From contig NW_004450661.1 of NCBI RefSeq assembly GCF_000321225.1, forward strand, positions 1,971,584 to 2,035,583: a stretch of DNA of 64,000 nt. The letters run 5' to 3'. This DNA is from Odobenus rosmarus divergens. Its lineage: Eukaryota > Chordata > Mammalia > Carnivora > Odobenidae. The stretch's first letter is position 1, and each line of letters starts with the position of its first letter. Positions 34,611 to 47,280 of this stretch are shown here, piece by piece. The notes under the pieces were generated by a model, which was not told the origin of the DNA, did not search any database, and saw only the letters and a list, made by a program, of their open reading frames with translations. A program made the position numbers and the translations under genes.

Positions 34611-36185
34611 AAGACAGTTCCCAGCATGACACCGGGCTCACTTTGGGTGCTCAGCGCACCAGTGTTTCTAGCCCCTTCTCTCCTTCTCCAGGGGGCGCTC
34701 TCACTCCTCAGGGTACTATTTCCTGCCCAGTGAAGATCCTGCCAGTCTGGTCTGGACAGTGATGCCTGGGAGGCCTTCCAAGCACACACAATCACTTTCT
34801 CCATTTTTTAAGAGCTTCCTCTAAGTTGCTCTGAAGTCAGGACAAATTCTTTTTAAAAGAAGCTTTATAGCAAAAGAAATTCACATCCAGACATATATTT
34901 TAGTGATCTGTACTTAAACAGTACAAGGCACCTGATACTCTAGGTAAGTTCAAATTCTCTTAAAGTAGAGCACATCTGAAGAACCAACAAATGGGTGAGA
35001 AACATCACTGTTTGGTGAGCCTGAGAGATGTGTAGGAAGAGAGACTGGGGTGCCAGGGAGACAACTACTGTTTGAACACCCCATGTGAGAAGTGCTGTGC
35101 TAGGGACGCTGCATCATTTCATTTTCTCATCTCCAAACTTGGTCAGGCAGGGCCTGGGGTCTCCCTTTTCAGCTGAGGAAACTGACAAAGGGGAAAGCAC
35201 TAATCAGGAGTAGAGGTGGGTCTGAAAACCAGAACGGCCCAGCTCCAAAGCTCATGTTCTTTCCCATGTTCAAAGCATGTGCCCAGGCACAAAGGAGAAG
35301 AGGAAGGGCAGGGAGACACACAGGCCCTGCCTTCCAGAAGCCGAGAGTTTCAGAGGAGGTAACAAAACATACACAAGACAAGAAAGATAACTAGGAAGTC
35401 ACAAGGATATTTAAAGAGCGGTGTAAAGTCTAAGTGCAAGTGAATAAACCCAAAGCAGAGGCCATTAGCCTTAGGGAGTATGAAGACAGCTAAGGGTTGA
35501 AAACCAGGAGGGAGTAGCCAGAGTTTTCTGGAACGGTGAGGGGGAGGGGAGAGACAGAGATGAAGAAGACAGAGTAGCTGGAGGCTGTGTCAGAGATGGG
35601 GAGACCCATGTGAACTGCACAGTGGGAGGCAGAATTTTTTTTTAAAAAAATCAGGTTCTAGAGAAAAAATAATCTGATTTGCCGGCTAGGAAAAAACCTC
35701 TAACAAAAAATGAGAAAAGACTAGTTCCTTCTCCCATAGTATTCTGGAGAGTACCCTATTTCCCAGATAAACATAAACCAAAGATGAAACTAAACATCTC
35801 CTGAGAAGGGAGGAATGATTATTATTATTTTTCCTAAGAACAGGAAAGAAAAGTCCACTGGGAAGAACAAGAAAGAATCACTGTGACTAACAACAACAAA
35901 ATCACAATAACTGAATGTAAAATTTTCAGCTCTTTCAAAGAGCTACCCTACACCTTAGTTCTCACTAAGACTAAGTGAGATGTAAGGAGAGCCTCTTACC
36001 CCTAATCTGCAGAAATTAAAGGGTATAACCCAAAGCACAGAGCTGATCCAGGACTTGAACCAAAGTCTCTCAACCAGCAATTCAGGGATGAAGCTCCAAG
36101 AGGGGATGCCTATAATGTTTGCTGGTATCAACGGAAGGGAGACAAGAAGAGGGAAGAAAGCTGAAGCACACAGACTTCGCTGCTT
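34611..36185. other. Intron with weak old-repeat traces
   Basis: 35045-35230 reads as antisense MIR ('GAAGTGCTGTGCTAGGGACG', 'TTCAGCTGAGGAAACTGACA'). 35270-35600 resembles an antisense L2 segment. The remainder is unrecognised. Confidence 0.5.
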
Positions 36186-36189
36186 AGCT

Positions 36190-36600
36190 CTGCAACAGCT
36201 GTTCTCCTTGTCTACGTTACTGTCTTCCACCTGAGCACATGACCACCCAGAATAAACACTACATTTCCCAACCTCCTTTGCAGTTAGGTGTGGCCAGATT
36301 ACCAAGTTCCAGCCAATGAGGTATGAACACAGATAATATTGTACAACTTTCTAGTCTTTCCCTTCCCCTTCTTTCTACTTTCCGGAAAAAGGACACATGA
36401 CTGAAGCCGGAACAGCCATATGGGATATCCAATATGGAAGTCATGTGCCGAAGACACCACAGAAGCCTGGGTCTCTGATGATTGCCCAGCAACCAGACCA
36501 CCCCTAAACTTGTAGGAAACATAGCCCTTGTTGATGCTACTATTAATCTCTCTGTCCAGCAGCAGAACCCATATCCTAACTAATAAAGCTTTGCCAATGG
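36190..36600. repeat. Ancient LTR-like repeat, family uncertain
   Basis: 'CCAACCTCCTTTGCAGTTAG', 'GTTCCAGCCAATGAGGTATG' and 'GCCTGGGTCTCTGATGATTG' occur in order in a dispersed mammalian MaLR-style element. Confidence 0.5.
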
Positions 36601-38050
36601 CACTAAAGACTACTTCCAAAACTCTAGAGTCTCCTCGACTGTTCAGAATCAACAAATCCATAAATATTTATTGAGAGTCTATTATGTATTTAAAGTCTCC
36701 GAAGAGTATATTTACAGCCTCCTGGGAGATGTGTACCATCTCATTTTTGAAAAACCACAATATTGGTATAGAATGCAAAAAAGTATATTCAACAAAGGTG
36801 AAATGGAAAGAAGTAAGAAATGTTTGAAAAAGATCACAAAGGTGGCAGGGAAAGTCCTTATTTGCTTGCAAAAATAACAGTTTCAGCTGAAAAGGAAGCC
36901 ACAAAGCATACTGCAGGTGGGTGAGGTGGTGGGGTCAAATGTCCAGGTGTGCAGGTTACTAGTGTCCCTTCCCCAGGAGAGAAGGCGATGTAAGGAAGCC
37001 ACCAGCGGTGAGCCCAGTGACTCTCGGGTATCTGCCAGGCTCAGAGGGAGCTTGACTGAAACACGGACCAGGAAGGGATCTGGCCCAGCAGAAGAACTAG
37101 AAGGAGGGCTGCTGTGGGCTAAATGGAGACTCATAGGGTCCCTTCCGCACTGACATTCTGCTGTGGTTTTGAGAAGCTGACGTAGGGGAGGACTGGCAAC
37201 AGAGGAATGAATCCAAAGAGACAGGTGTGTGGTGCTAAGGTAGGAGACTGATGTTCAACTAAGCGGGGGGAGAGGTTGGAGAGTGTCTGGAGTAGGAGTA
37301 CAATGTCTAGACCCCCTGCCATTATCAGAGGGAAAGGAAATGAATGTGGCTTAATTATAATGACAGGATGACAGCAATGACATTATGAGGAAAGAATCAG
37401 AAAAGTACAAAAGCCCATATTAGGAAAATGGAAACTGTCTCCTCACCATCAAATTCTCCCTGGAGAGCTCCCCAAGACAGTCCCTAGTCTGAAACATCCC
37501 AGATAAAGAGACTCTTTCTTCCTGACAATCCTGACAATCCTTCCTTCTTTGAGGGCTCCCTCAGAGGCCTGGGCAAGGTTGGGCCCACAGAGGGCCAGTC
37601 ACCAGCTGGTGGGTGATGGGACCTGTCTGTTCCTCCCACTGCCCCCATCCCCTCCGGCCCTTGGACTCCCTAGAGTGCCGCCCACGGTATATGTGTCCTT
37701 AGCACACAGCTGGGAGTCTGCTGGGCAGGCAATTGGTACGTGCTTGCTGAATGGCAGACATTCTTCCCAGGTATCACACAGAGGGCTAGGGTGGCCTTGG
37801 GGTCCTCTCAGCACCACCAGCACACAGGAGATAAGCAGAAAGATGTAAGCAGTCCATTCACCATATCTCATGGCGAGCCCTGGCAGGAGACCAAAGACCC
37901 ACGTGAGGAAGGCAGGGAGATCATGGTGGGGGCTGCCTTGCCCCTGGCTGGGGTCAAGACGCCAGAATAGAAATGAGACATCGTAGATCATCTACCTCCA
38001 CAGCTAATCACAAAAACTCATTTTAGCCAATAGTTTTTGCCTCTGCCTAT
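36601..38050. other. Unique intron, nothing recognised
   Basis: No exon or named repeat. The frames at 37549-37991 on opposite strands overlap each other and have no family signature. Confidence 0.5.
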
Positions 38051-38060
38051 TGCAACTTTT

Positions 38061-38250
38061 TTTTTTTAAGATTTTTATTCATTTGAAAGAGAGAGAGAGA
38101 GAGAAAGAGTGGGGGGGTGGGGAGAATCTCAAGCAGACTTCCCACTGAGCACAGAGCCCGACACAGGGCTCCATCTCACGACCCCGAGATCAGGACCTGG
38201 GCCGAAACCAAGAGTCAGATGCTTAACCAACTGAGCCACCCAGGTGCCCC
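38061..38250 (-). mobile_element. CAN-SINE, minus strand
   Basis: Poly(T), (GA)n-expanded body, ending GAGCCACCCAGGTGCCCC. Target-site duplication TGCAACTTTT at 38051-38060 and 38251-38260. Confidence 0.96.
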
Positions 38251-38749
38251 TGCAACTTTTTATCAGAACTGAGAAAAGTGGGCAAGCTTGAAAATAGTGT
38301 TCCTGCTTCCTGGCATTCTCCGGGGAACCGGCCAAGTTATAATGAGATATTCAGTGCCAGAGAGCAGAGATGAGAATCAACAGAAGGCTTCTGGATAATC
38401 TATATTATGGTTAATACAATGTCATAGAAGAGCCAAGAAATACTATTACCTACCAACACATGTAAAACTCAATGCAAAGAAGAAAAATTCACAAAATAAC
38501 ATTACTTCAAAAGCCCACTGGCTTTTGTATCTCTCTCTACTCCTTAAGGACTTCTGGGCCTGACTACCAGGGTGACTGGCCAGGGAGCAGCATGACCCCT
38601 CGGCACAAATGCAGGCTGTGGTCTACATCCCACCACCAGAGATCCCAGTTCTGGCATTGGCCAACCCCGTGAGCACATGTGCACACACAGGCAAAGCAAG
38701 ATAAAAGAGAGCCCCATAAATCCAGTAAGACATCAGCAGTTGTCCTGAA

Positions 38750-38960
38750 CAAAGGTTGTTTAGAATGCGAGTTTACAAGGATAATTGCCACCACATTACA
38801 CAGAGCACAATAACTTTGTTGTTAGCACAACCATTTGTCAGACGTGTCACACGGAAAGTGGAACAGCTGTAACTGTAAGTGACAGATTGATGAAAAATGG
38901 CTGATTTCCAAAGCACCTGGTCCCCTGAGTCTGTATCGTAATCTTGTTCTTAAATTAAAA
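38750..38960. promoter_or_regulatory. Candidate conserved enhancer (SOX, E-box, MEIS/PBX-like)
   Basis: Repeat-free. CACAATAACTTTGTTGTTAG (SOX-like pair), CAGCTG E-box at 38863-38868 region, and GTGACAGATTGATGAAAAAT (MEIS/PBX-like) lie within 100 bp. Inference from motif density only. Confidence 0.35.
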
Positions 38961-39094
38961 CAACAACAACAACAAGCATACAAAACTTTCCACTGAAGGA
39001 ACTGTCGGCTTGTTAAAATGGATGGAGAGAAATCTTCAAGGTGTCTGTGAATCAGGGCCTGAGGCTAGCCGTCTGTATTCTCAGACCACACGAT

Positions 39095-39350
39095 CGCAGG
39101 TGGGTTCCATGGGAAGAGCCTGGCTTTTAATTCAGAGGGGCCTGGATCCAAACAAAGCCTGTCTCTCCCGCTTAGCAGCCCCACGTTCTTAGGAAGGAAG
39201 TTACCTTTTCTGAGTCCATTTCCTTACAAGATGGAGATAATAATCTCTAAGTACAGAGTGGTTATGAGCAGCAGAAATCATGTATGGAGTGCTCATCACA
39301 GCACCTGGCACATAACGAGTGTTCGGAAAATGGGGTTACAGTTAAGTAGG
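39095..39350 (+). repeat. MIR SINE
   Basis: 'CCATTTCCTTACAAGATGGA', 'TAATAATCTCTAAGTACAGA' and 'CACAGCACCTGGCACATAAC'. Confidence 0.75.
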
Positions 39351-39570
39351 CTTGCCTACTGAAACATCGCACTTGGTTGCATAATGCAGAGGTGACTGTC
39401 TGTGTACTATTACACTTTTTTAAAAAAGAAGTGGAAATATCAAAAAACTCTGAGAAGACAGAGAGAAAAGAGGTGATAATAATCGTTCAAGGTTTTCCTT
39501 GGAGACTATACCCCAGAAATCATGCTCTCCATACAAGAATGATTTTGGAAAAACAAACTGCTCATCTTTT

Positions 39571-39783
39571 TTTTTTTTTAAGACGTTATTTATTTGAGAG
39601 AAAGAGAGAGACAGAGAGAAAGTGTGCAGGTGTGCATGAGTTGGGGAGGGACAGAGGGCGAGGGGCAATCAGACCCCACTGAGCACAGAGCCTGACATGG
39701 GGCGCAATCCCACGACCCTGCGATCATGACTTGAGCCTAAATCAAGAGTCAGATGCTCAGCCGACTGAGCCACTCAGGCGCCC
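39571..39783 (-). mobile_element. CAN-SINE, minus strand
   Basis: Poly(T), TTATTTATTTGAGAGAAAGA, ending GAGCCACTCAGGCGCCC. Target-site duplication CTGCTCATCTTT / CTGCTTATCTTT. Confidence 0.96.
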
Positions 39784-39789
39784 CTGCTT

Positions 39790-41050
39790 ATCTTTACTAT
39801 ATGCCACCAGAACCATTCTCTTTCTTCTTTTCTTCCAGGTAAAAAGTTGCAACAAAGTCTCCTCATATCTGAAAGCCTTTGGAGAGCCCATGACATGGGG
39901 CCCATTTCCTAACTGACCACTCTTAGCAAATTTCCTGCAATGCATATCATGAGGTATTTCGATGGACAAAACGTCTCCTCTCCCCACCTTAGAGGCAGAT
40001 ATTGGGCCCAGAACACGGCACATCTGGTTGCTTACCTGGTGCCCCAAGTTTCACAAAAATGCTGCAAGCACGACCTAGAAAACTAGTGCAGTTAAGGCTG
40101 AAACTGTCCTAGAAGAGCAAAGATCTTAAATCCTTTTACATGACATGGGAAAGCACCTCAAGTTCTAATTAAGCTAAAGCAATTAGCCACCCATAGATAC
40201 TTACCACTGCTTCCCATGGTCAGGGAATCATCTCTGTTAAGACCCATTTGAAAGTAAGAAGCAAACCCAAAAGCTCCATCAGCACACCTTTCCCACAAAT
40301 CAATTAGACCTAGACACATTGAGTGAATACTCAGGTGAGCTCTGTGCCTTGCAGAGATGGCTCCTATGGAAGAACCACATCAGACATGATGAGCTGGCTG
40401 CAGACAAGGAGGAGGCAAGCAGCCAATGTGACAACTGGGGGTCATAAAGCCCCTTCACAGAGAGGGATGCTGGATCCCTGGTGGGTTGAACAAAGCAAGA
40501 CAAACTGACGCCTCACGTTTCCTGGTCTTGGAACTCCCTGGTTAGTTTAACAACTGATATGTCAACTCCACTCTGAAGGAGCACAAGGAGCGAAACAGTC
40601 TCTTCCTGCTGTAACCAGAGCCCAGCTTCATTGTGTGTGACCAGACTCCTGTCCATACTGATGCTTCATGGGAGAACTGTCCTCGCCCACGTCGCCATTT
40701 GTTGTTGAAGTGCCAACAGGGTGCACTTAGCGGTTCACAATGAGTCCTCGCCATTCATTCGAATGCATATGCTTTCCCCAGCCCAGTGAGGTCTACTTCT
40801 CCCTACGACTCCCTTCAGTGAAGAGAGTTCATTAATGGTTTCCAGCCCAGACCCGGCATTAGCAAGAGCTACGCAATGGTCAATGGGTAAGTGACAGATT
40901 GAAGCACCTTCCTCAAGAACTAAGGTTGTTTTTGTTTTTCAGTCCAGTCAAGTTAATCCAATAACCCATCACTTCTCAACTGAACAGGAGCCTTTTTGTT
41001 CTGTGTGGGTTTTTTTGGGGGGGGGGTTGTTTTGTTTTTTGGATTTGGGA
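39790..41050. other. Unique intron including a candidate conserved element
   Basis: 40090-40220 contains 'GTTCTAATTAAGCTAAAGCA' and 'ATTAGCCACCCATAG', a homeodomain-like AT-rich cluster in repeat-free DNA. 40990-41040 has T and G homopolymers (TTTTTTTGGGGGGGGGG). No exon. Confidence 0.4.
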
Positions 41051-41059
41051 AATTTTTTG

Positions 41060-41300
41060 GATTTGGGACATCAAAAATGTATGAAAAATAGAAAATGCAA
41101 TAAAAATATTCCTAGGAGCCACATTAAAAAATTTAAAAAGAAATATGAAATTAATCATAATAGAATATTTTATTTAACCCACTATATAAAAATATCATCA
41201 TTTCATCATGTAACCAATATAAAAGATAATTAATGAGATATCTCACATTTTTTTCATACATTCTTTTTCTGGTACCATTTGGGACTGCGCAGATCTAGAG
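41060..41300 (+). repeat. DNA-transposon-like fragment, family uncertain
   Basis: 'ATTTTATTTAACCCACTATA', 'TCATTTCATCATGTAACCAA' and 'TTAATGAGATATCTCACATT' follow a dispersed AT-rich element I associate with hAT/MER-type repeats. Confidence 0.5.
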
Positions 41301-41329
41301 CTATGTTCAAACTAACACAGAAAGACTTT

Positions 41330-41600
41330 CACAGTTCACTGTTCTATGAGCAAGCAGGTTACCAAGTTGTAAATATAGCATGATCTCATTATAACTTTAT
41401 AAAAATCTGTATCTATGTGTTCAGATATGGATAGAAAGTAATCTATAAGGGAGAGGCCAAAGGTAATAATAGTTATCTCTGATAGGTACAATTATGGTTG
41501 GTGCTTTTTTGTATCTTCTAAATTTCTTTGCAGTAAACACTTTGCAGCAAATGCTTAAATTATCAAGAAAACTGTAAAGCTCATCTTAAAAAAAAAAAAA
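41330..41600 (+). repeat. Old LINE-1 (L1ME-like) 3' end
   Basis: 'AATAGTTATCTCTGATAGGT', 'TTTTGTATCTTCTAAATTTC' and an A-run at 41587-41602. Lies 144 bp from the KCNH1 exon's donor side. Confidence 0.6.
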
Positions 41601-41665
41601 AAGCCTTTCTTAGTTTCAGTTATTACACTGATCCTGATCCTGCTAGCATTGTAGTCACTGCCCTA

Positions 41666-42301
<636 letters not shown>

Positions 42302-42319
42302 CTAAAAAATGTTTTAAAA

Positions 42320-42900
42320 TAAGTCACGATATGGAGAAATGCTCAGACACAGTCATGCACAATATAATTAGAATTTTATTCCAAGATATATGAAAGGGAG
42401 ATTTTGATTTGTTTTTTTCTACTTCCATTAAAAAGCAGATAACAAAACAAAACAAACAAGACAAAATTATAATTTTATTCTAATTTATTCTAATTATTAT
42501 AAGTATACAAATATATATGAGCATTTTTCATATCTTTACTATTTTAAAACAATTTTAAGGGTTATGTAATATTTCATACTAAGTAATATGAAATATTTTA
42601 AGAATTGTATATTTATTTCATATTGTATAATATTTCATTCTAATTATACTGTACATAAGTTTACAAGTATTTATGTGTTCAAAAAATGGCTAGGAAACAC
42701 ATGGAGAGAAATGTAAAATATTGATAGTGGTTACCAATGCATTATCGAGTTACAGAATTACAGGAAATTTTTTTGTTATATTTGTATATATTTTTGTTAC
42801 ACTTGAATATATTTACTTAATTTCTATAACTGAAATTATTACTTTAACAGTTAGAAAAATATATATATATTTAAAAGCAGTTTTTTAAAAAAAGATAAAA
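42320..42900. repeat. AT-rich old LINE-1-like segment
   Basis: 'GAGAAATGCTCAGACACAGT' and 'ATTGATAGTGGTTACCAATG' resemble L1ME 3' wording. 42470-42660 is largely ATTCTAATTATT-type low complexity. Confidence 0.45.
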
Positions 42901-43144
42901 ATGAACTAAAGAAATGGCTGAGAAAATAAAAAACTAAGACTCTGTTTTCTCAGGAAACAAATTCTTTCAAGTTACATCACTCCCGTTAGGCCAGGGATTA
43001 TATAATCAGACACCATATATTTAAACACAATCAATCAAGGAATGTCCGAGCTAGAAGGAAACTTCTGATTTTGGCTGGTCAAGCCTCCTGCCATTCTGCA
43101 GACCCAGCCAAGGCAGGTCTCTTCTCCAAATAGTGATTCTCTAA

Positions 43145-43300
43145 GGGAATAGTGGTAGTGAAAAGAACATCAGAGTAGAAATCTGAAAAACAGGGTTTGA
43201 GACGCAAGTAAACCACTAACTTGCTATGTGAATTTGAACAATTCTATTGCCTCTCTCATCTAGACAATGAGGGAAGTGGACTAGAGGAAATGCTAAAATC
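43145..43300 (+). repeat. MIR SINE fragment
   Basis: 'CAGGGTTTGAGACGCAAGTA', 'ACTAACTTGCTATGTGAATT' and 'CATCTAGACAATGAGGGAAG'. Confidence 0.65.
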
Positions 43301-43684
43301 ACAGAAGCCACTGCATTTAGAACTGCAAAATTCCTATTCCAAAGGGATTCCAAGGTGTAGGGAAGGGAGATTTCCATTAGCTTTTCCTACATTGATTAAC
43401 AAACAAATAAACAAGCACACAAAATAGAGACATTTATTGGCACCATAGCTTTGGTCTCCCTTACACAGCAATAATCCAACAGCAGGATGATGCCCTTCAC
43501 CAACTAGAATAAATGACTTTACACCATTCTAAACACTGGACAGTTTCCAGGTCACTGCTAGTCTCTCTTGTCCCCTGTTCACTTAATAACAACCCCCAAG
43601 GGTCAGTTTATGTTACAGACAGAAGGAAAATGTGTAAACGCTTTCTGATAAGCCTGTGTCAGAGACTCACCAAGGCTGCTTCCT

Positions 43685-44050
43685 CTTCCTGGACACCCAG
43701 CTAAACTACGTCTCCCAGCCTCTTCCCATCTGGGTGGGTCTCTGAGACTGGTTCTCAGCAATGGATATGAGGCAAAATGTGTGTCATTTCCAAGCCAAGG
43801 CAGTTAAAAGTAAGTGTGCTTTCTCTTCCCCTTGGCATGCCTTCCAGATGAGGCTAGTGAGACCCTGAGGACAAGTATTAAAGACGGTGGACATAGAGCA
43901 TGGAAGAAGCCTGCGTCCCTGAAAGACTACATGGATGGAATACCCTGTCCCCACCAATCAATGTGAATCATATTATGATGTGGACGAACAATGAAACCTC
44001 TGAAATAAGCCACTGAAACTTCAGGGGATATTTGGTACAGTAGCTATTAT
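43685..44050 (+). repeat. Ancient LTR-like repeat, family uncertain
   Basis: 'CATTTCCAAGCCAAGGCAGT', 'GGAAGAAGCCTGCGTCCCTG' and 'AATAAGCCACTGAAACTTCA' occur in the order of a known dispersed mammalian LTR-style repeat. Confidence 0.55.
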
Positions 44051-45240
44051 TAGCCTTCCCGGACATGTGAACTCACAGACCGTATGTAGCATAGCCTGTC
44101 GATAAAGACCACAGATCAGGCTGCCATACAAATTATTTTTGTTAAGGTGAGGGTGGGGAGGTGGGATTTATTGCACCTTTTAAAAAATAAAACAAATAAA
44201 CAACTATTTTGTAGCCATAAAACTTAGAAAAGAAATAATCACTTCTTGTCCAACATACACCAGCAAATAAATAATAGTGGATCCTTCTGGGCCAACAGAC
44301 CACATCCCCAGGGTCAACTCTGACAAAGTTTATCTTTGGCATGTCCAGTATTCCTTTCCTGGGTCCCCTTTTCCCTCCATGTGCTTTTCTTAAAAAACTG
44401 CCATGCAGGAAAGGCTAAGAAAACCCCCATATTAAGGTGCAAAAGACTGATGAGGGTAAATGGATATCCTCTCTCCAGAGGGCATCTGCCTTTCAACAGA
44501 GAAACCAACCTCCAATAGTGGAATTTAAAGTACCCACAGCCTGGGTGAAACAGATATTTTAGGAGGCAAAGGAGCCTTTCTGATGACTCAGAAATCAAAC
44601 ACATGTAAGCAGCCACCTACTCTCCACCTGCTCATAAGGAGGTTCCTGAGATCATCTTTCAAAGCAGTTTTACTCTGAAGCAGAACTTATTACCCAGGGC
44701 AAAACTGCCTTGTCATTTTTCCTCACTCATATTTAATTCAAAGCAACATTTAAGGAGAACCTACTACATACTCCTTGTGCTAATGCCACAGGGAAGAGAT
44801 TAAAATGATGCTGTCTTTGTCTTCTTGTTCACTGTTGTGGCTCCCGTGCCTGGCATGGGGAAGAAGCTTGATAGGAAGAAAGAGGGAAGAAGCAAGAGCA
44901 TAATAACCAGTGAAAGAGGCAAGATATTAGTGAAAGATACTTCTACCTAATTGTCAGAGAACCTGATTGCTGAGAGGGAGCACAGATGTCATCTAGTCCA
45001 GCCCTCTGAGTCCAGTGATGCCTTCCAGAGCTCCTTAAGGAACACTCATTCAGCTTCTCCTTGAACTCCCGCTTTAACCACTACATCTCGAAGATCCCAT
45101 TCTGGCTGTCATTCATGGACATGAACAACAGGGTCTCCATGACCTTTCTTATCTCCCTCTGTTCCACCTGTACTTCATCCCTCCTCCCTTCTCCATCCCC
45201 TCCCAATGGCCACTCAACACATGCAACCACTACCCAAAGG
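44051..45240. other. Intron, mostly unrecognised
   Basis: 44965-45130 ('CATCTAGTCCAGCCCTCTGA', 'TTCAGCTTCTCCTTGAACTC') is a very old dispersed repeat I cannot name. The rest is unrecognised. Confidence 0.45.
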
Positions 45241-45244
45241 CCTG

Positions 45245-45592
45245 CTATCCTCTAGCCATACACTCCAGACGTTTGGGCATCTCGCACAGTGAATGCACAC
45301 TTGCATCTCTGTGCCTGCTCAGATGAGACCCTCAGCCCAGAAGGACCAGCCTCCCCCTCTGTACCAGCTAATACACTGTTATCCTTCAGGTCTGCCACTA
45401 CCTCTACCCTAAAGCCTTCCATGACTACCCTGGAGTCACAACCAATCACTCACCCCTCGATGTGTCCATAGTATTCTGTATCCATTACCAACTGAACACA
45501 TTGCTTTGCACTATAGTTTTCCCAACTACAGTAGGAGCTACATCTTCCTGAAGACAGAAGCCATTTGCTATTCATTTTAGAAGCCTCCTGTA
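45245..45592 (+). repeat. LINE-2 3' end
   Basis: 'AAGCCTTCCATGACTACCCT', 'GTAGGAGCTACATCTTCCTG' and 'GACAGAAGCCATTTGCTATT'. It abuts the MLT1-like LTR. Confidence 0.75.
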
Positions 45593-45593
45593 T

Positions 45594-46022
45594 TGGGTTA
45601 AATAGTGTCCCCTCCAAATTCATGTCTTTCCCAGAACCTCGGAATGTGACCTTATTTGGAAATGGGGTTGTTGTGGGTATAGTCAGTTAAGAAGAGGTCA
45701 TACTTAACCCAGTATGATTGATGTCCTTATAGAAAGAGAAGAGCCAGACACACAGAGAGAAAACCAGGTGTCCTCTACCAATGCAGAGATTGAAGTGATG
45801 TGTCTTCAAGCCAAGGAATGCCAAGGATTATCAGCAAGAGCAGAAGCTAAGAGAAGGGCAGGAACATATTCTCTCCTAGAGCCTTCAGAGAGAACATGGC
45901 CCTACTGACACTTTGACTTCAGATTTCTAGCTTCCAGAACTGTGAGACAATAAATTCCTACTGTATTAAGCCACCCAGTTTGTGGTAATTCATCACAGCA
46001 GCCCTGGGAAACTAATATACCT
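45594..46022 (+). mobile_element. MLT1-like MaLR solo LTR
   Basis: About 430 bp from 'TGGGTTAAATAGTGTCCCCT' through 'GAACTGTGAGACAATAAATT' (polyadenylation signal) and 'TAAGCCACCCAGTTTGTGGT' to 'GGGAAACTAATATAC'. No internal gag/pol sequence adjoins it. Old endogenous-retrovirus-related remnant, non-coding. Confidence 0.85.
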
Positions 46023-46179
46023 ACAGAGGATCTAAATCCAGCACTTTCTCAGAAAGGGTCTGAAACATTTTCTAAACAGAATTGAGAGTTTGGATTATTA
46101 GAGAATTCTTTCTCATTTTCAGAAGCCTCTGCAACAACATAAAATAAGCACTTCCTCACTGTGTTATTCATCTGTGTAC

Positions 46180-46345
46180 ACTAATACTCTATTACACGGT
46201 TTCATATAAGTTCTCTCCTATTGCACTAACAGCTGGAATTCTAGCTATGTAAAATCATTTCAAGCTATTAATTTGCATTTTTTTCTTATTTGCCTGAAGT
46301 TCAGTAGATGCGATAAATAAACAGAATACTCCAAGCTTTTTTTTT
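46180..46345. promoter_or_regulatory. Candidate conserved element with POU-type site
   Basis: 'AAGCTATTAATTTGCATTTT' contains TAATTTGCAT, a POU3-type (Brn-2-like) site, next to AACAGCTGG (E-box). Repeat-free. Inference only. Confidence 0.3.
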
Positions 46346-47280
46346 TTAATTTTAGTATGCTAAAAACATGACAGCCACCATATGGTAGAGAATCACATTT
46401 CCCCAGGGACTTCTTGTATCAGAAAACCTATCTCACATTCCAAATTGTTCCAGAAAGTTCTTTATCACAACCTTAAAATTATGAAGAACCAAGACTTTTG
46501 AGATAAATCAACATGGATGAAGGGATGGTGCGGTGCTGGTGAACCTCATCACTGAAGCCAACAAATATGATGCAAGGAAGCCCTTCTAGATTCTCAGTAA
46601 CCTCAGCTGCAGCGATACTGATGCCATTCAAATTTTAATGGACATTCAAATTCATGTGTTTGTGAACTATCAAACTTTACCTATTCGCCCAGACTACATA
46701 AATTATTTCATTAACTTGGACTATACCTTACTTTCTCAATTAGCTCAATTCACCAACTTTTGGTTCATATTTTTTTTTCTGTCATATGCATGGAGAGAAT
46801 ACTGTCAAAAACTAAGGACAATGTACTACTGAAAAAACCATTCAGTCTTTCAAGTCCTTGACTAGTTCAACCTCACATGATTACTCTTTGCCTGCATCCT
46901 CTTGCAGCTAAAGGCCTCCTTCGCATGCTTCCCTGGGAGTCTTCTGCAACCTATCTTCATACGTAAATAAATTCCCAGTCTCAACGTCCTCCTGGACTGT
47001 TCCCACCATCTTCTTGCTTTAGTTCTCCCCAAGCACTCTGCTTTCCCCCATGCTTCTCCTGTACATCCTGGAGTTAGGAGCAGGGAGTTTTCAATCTCCA
47101 CACTTTCATTTTCCAAACAAGAGCTGGTTGGTACTGCAAGAAAAAAAAAATCCCTTCCTTTAAGATTCATGCCATCCAGCAAAAACACCTCCTCATTACG
47201 GCCATCTGATTATTGATGGCTAACATCTGTTGAATGATCACAAATATGCCAGAATTTAACTAATCTTTCACTAATTATCC
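46346..47280. other. Intron, mostly unrecognised
   Basis: 46860-47200 may be a degraded L2 continuation ('CTTCCCTGGGAGTCTTCTGC'). 46330-46830 shows no recognised feature. Confidence 0.4.

Noticed and set aside
45594..46022. Intact endogenous retrovirus
   Set aside because: Only a solo LTR-type segment is present; no gag, pol or env frames on either side.
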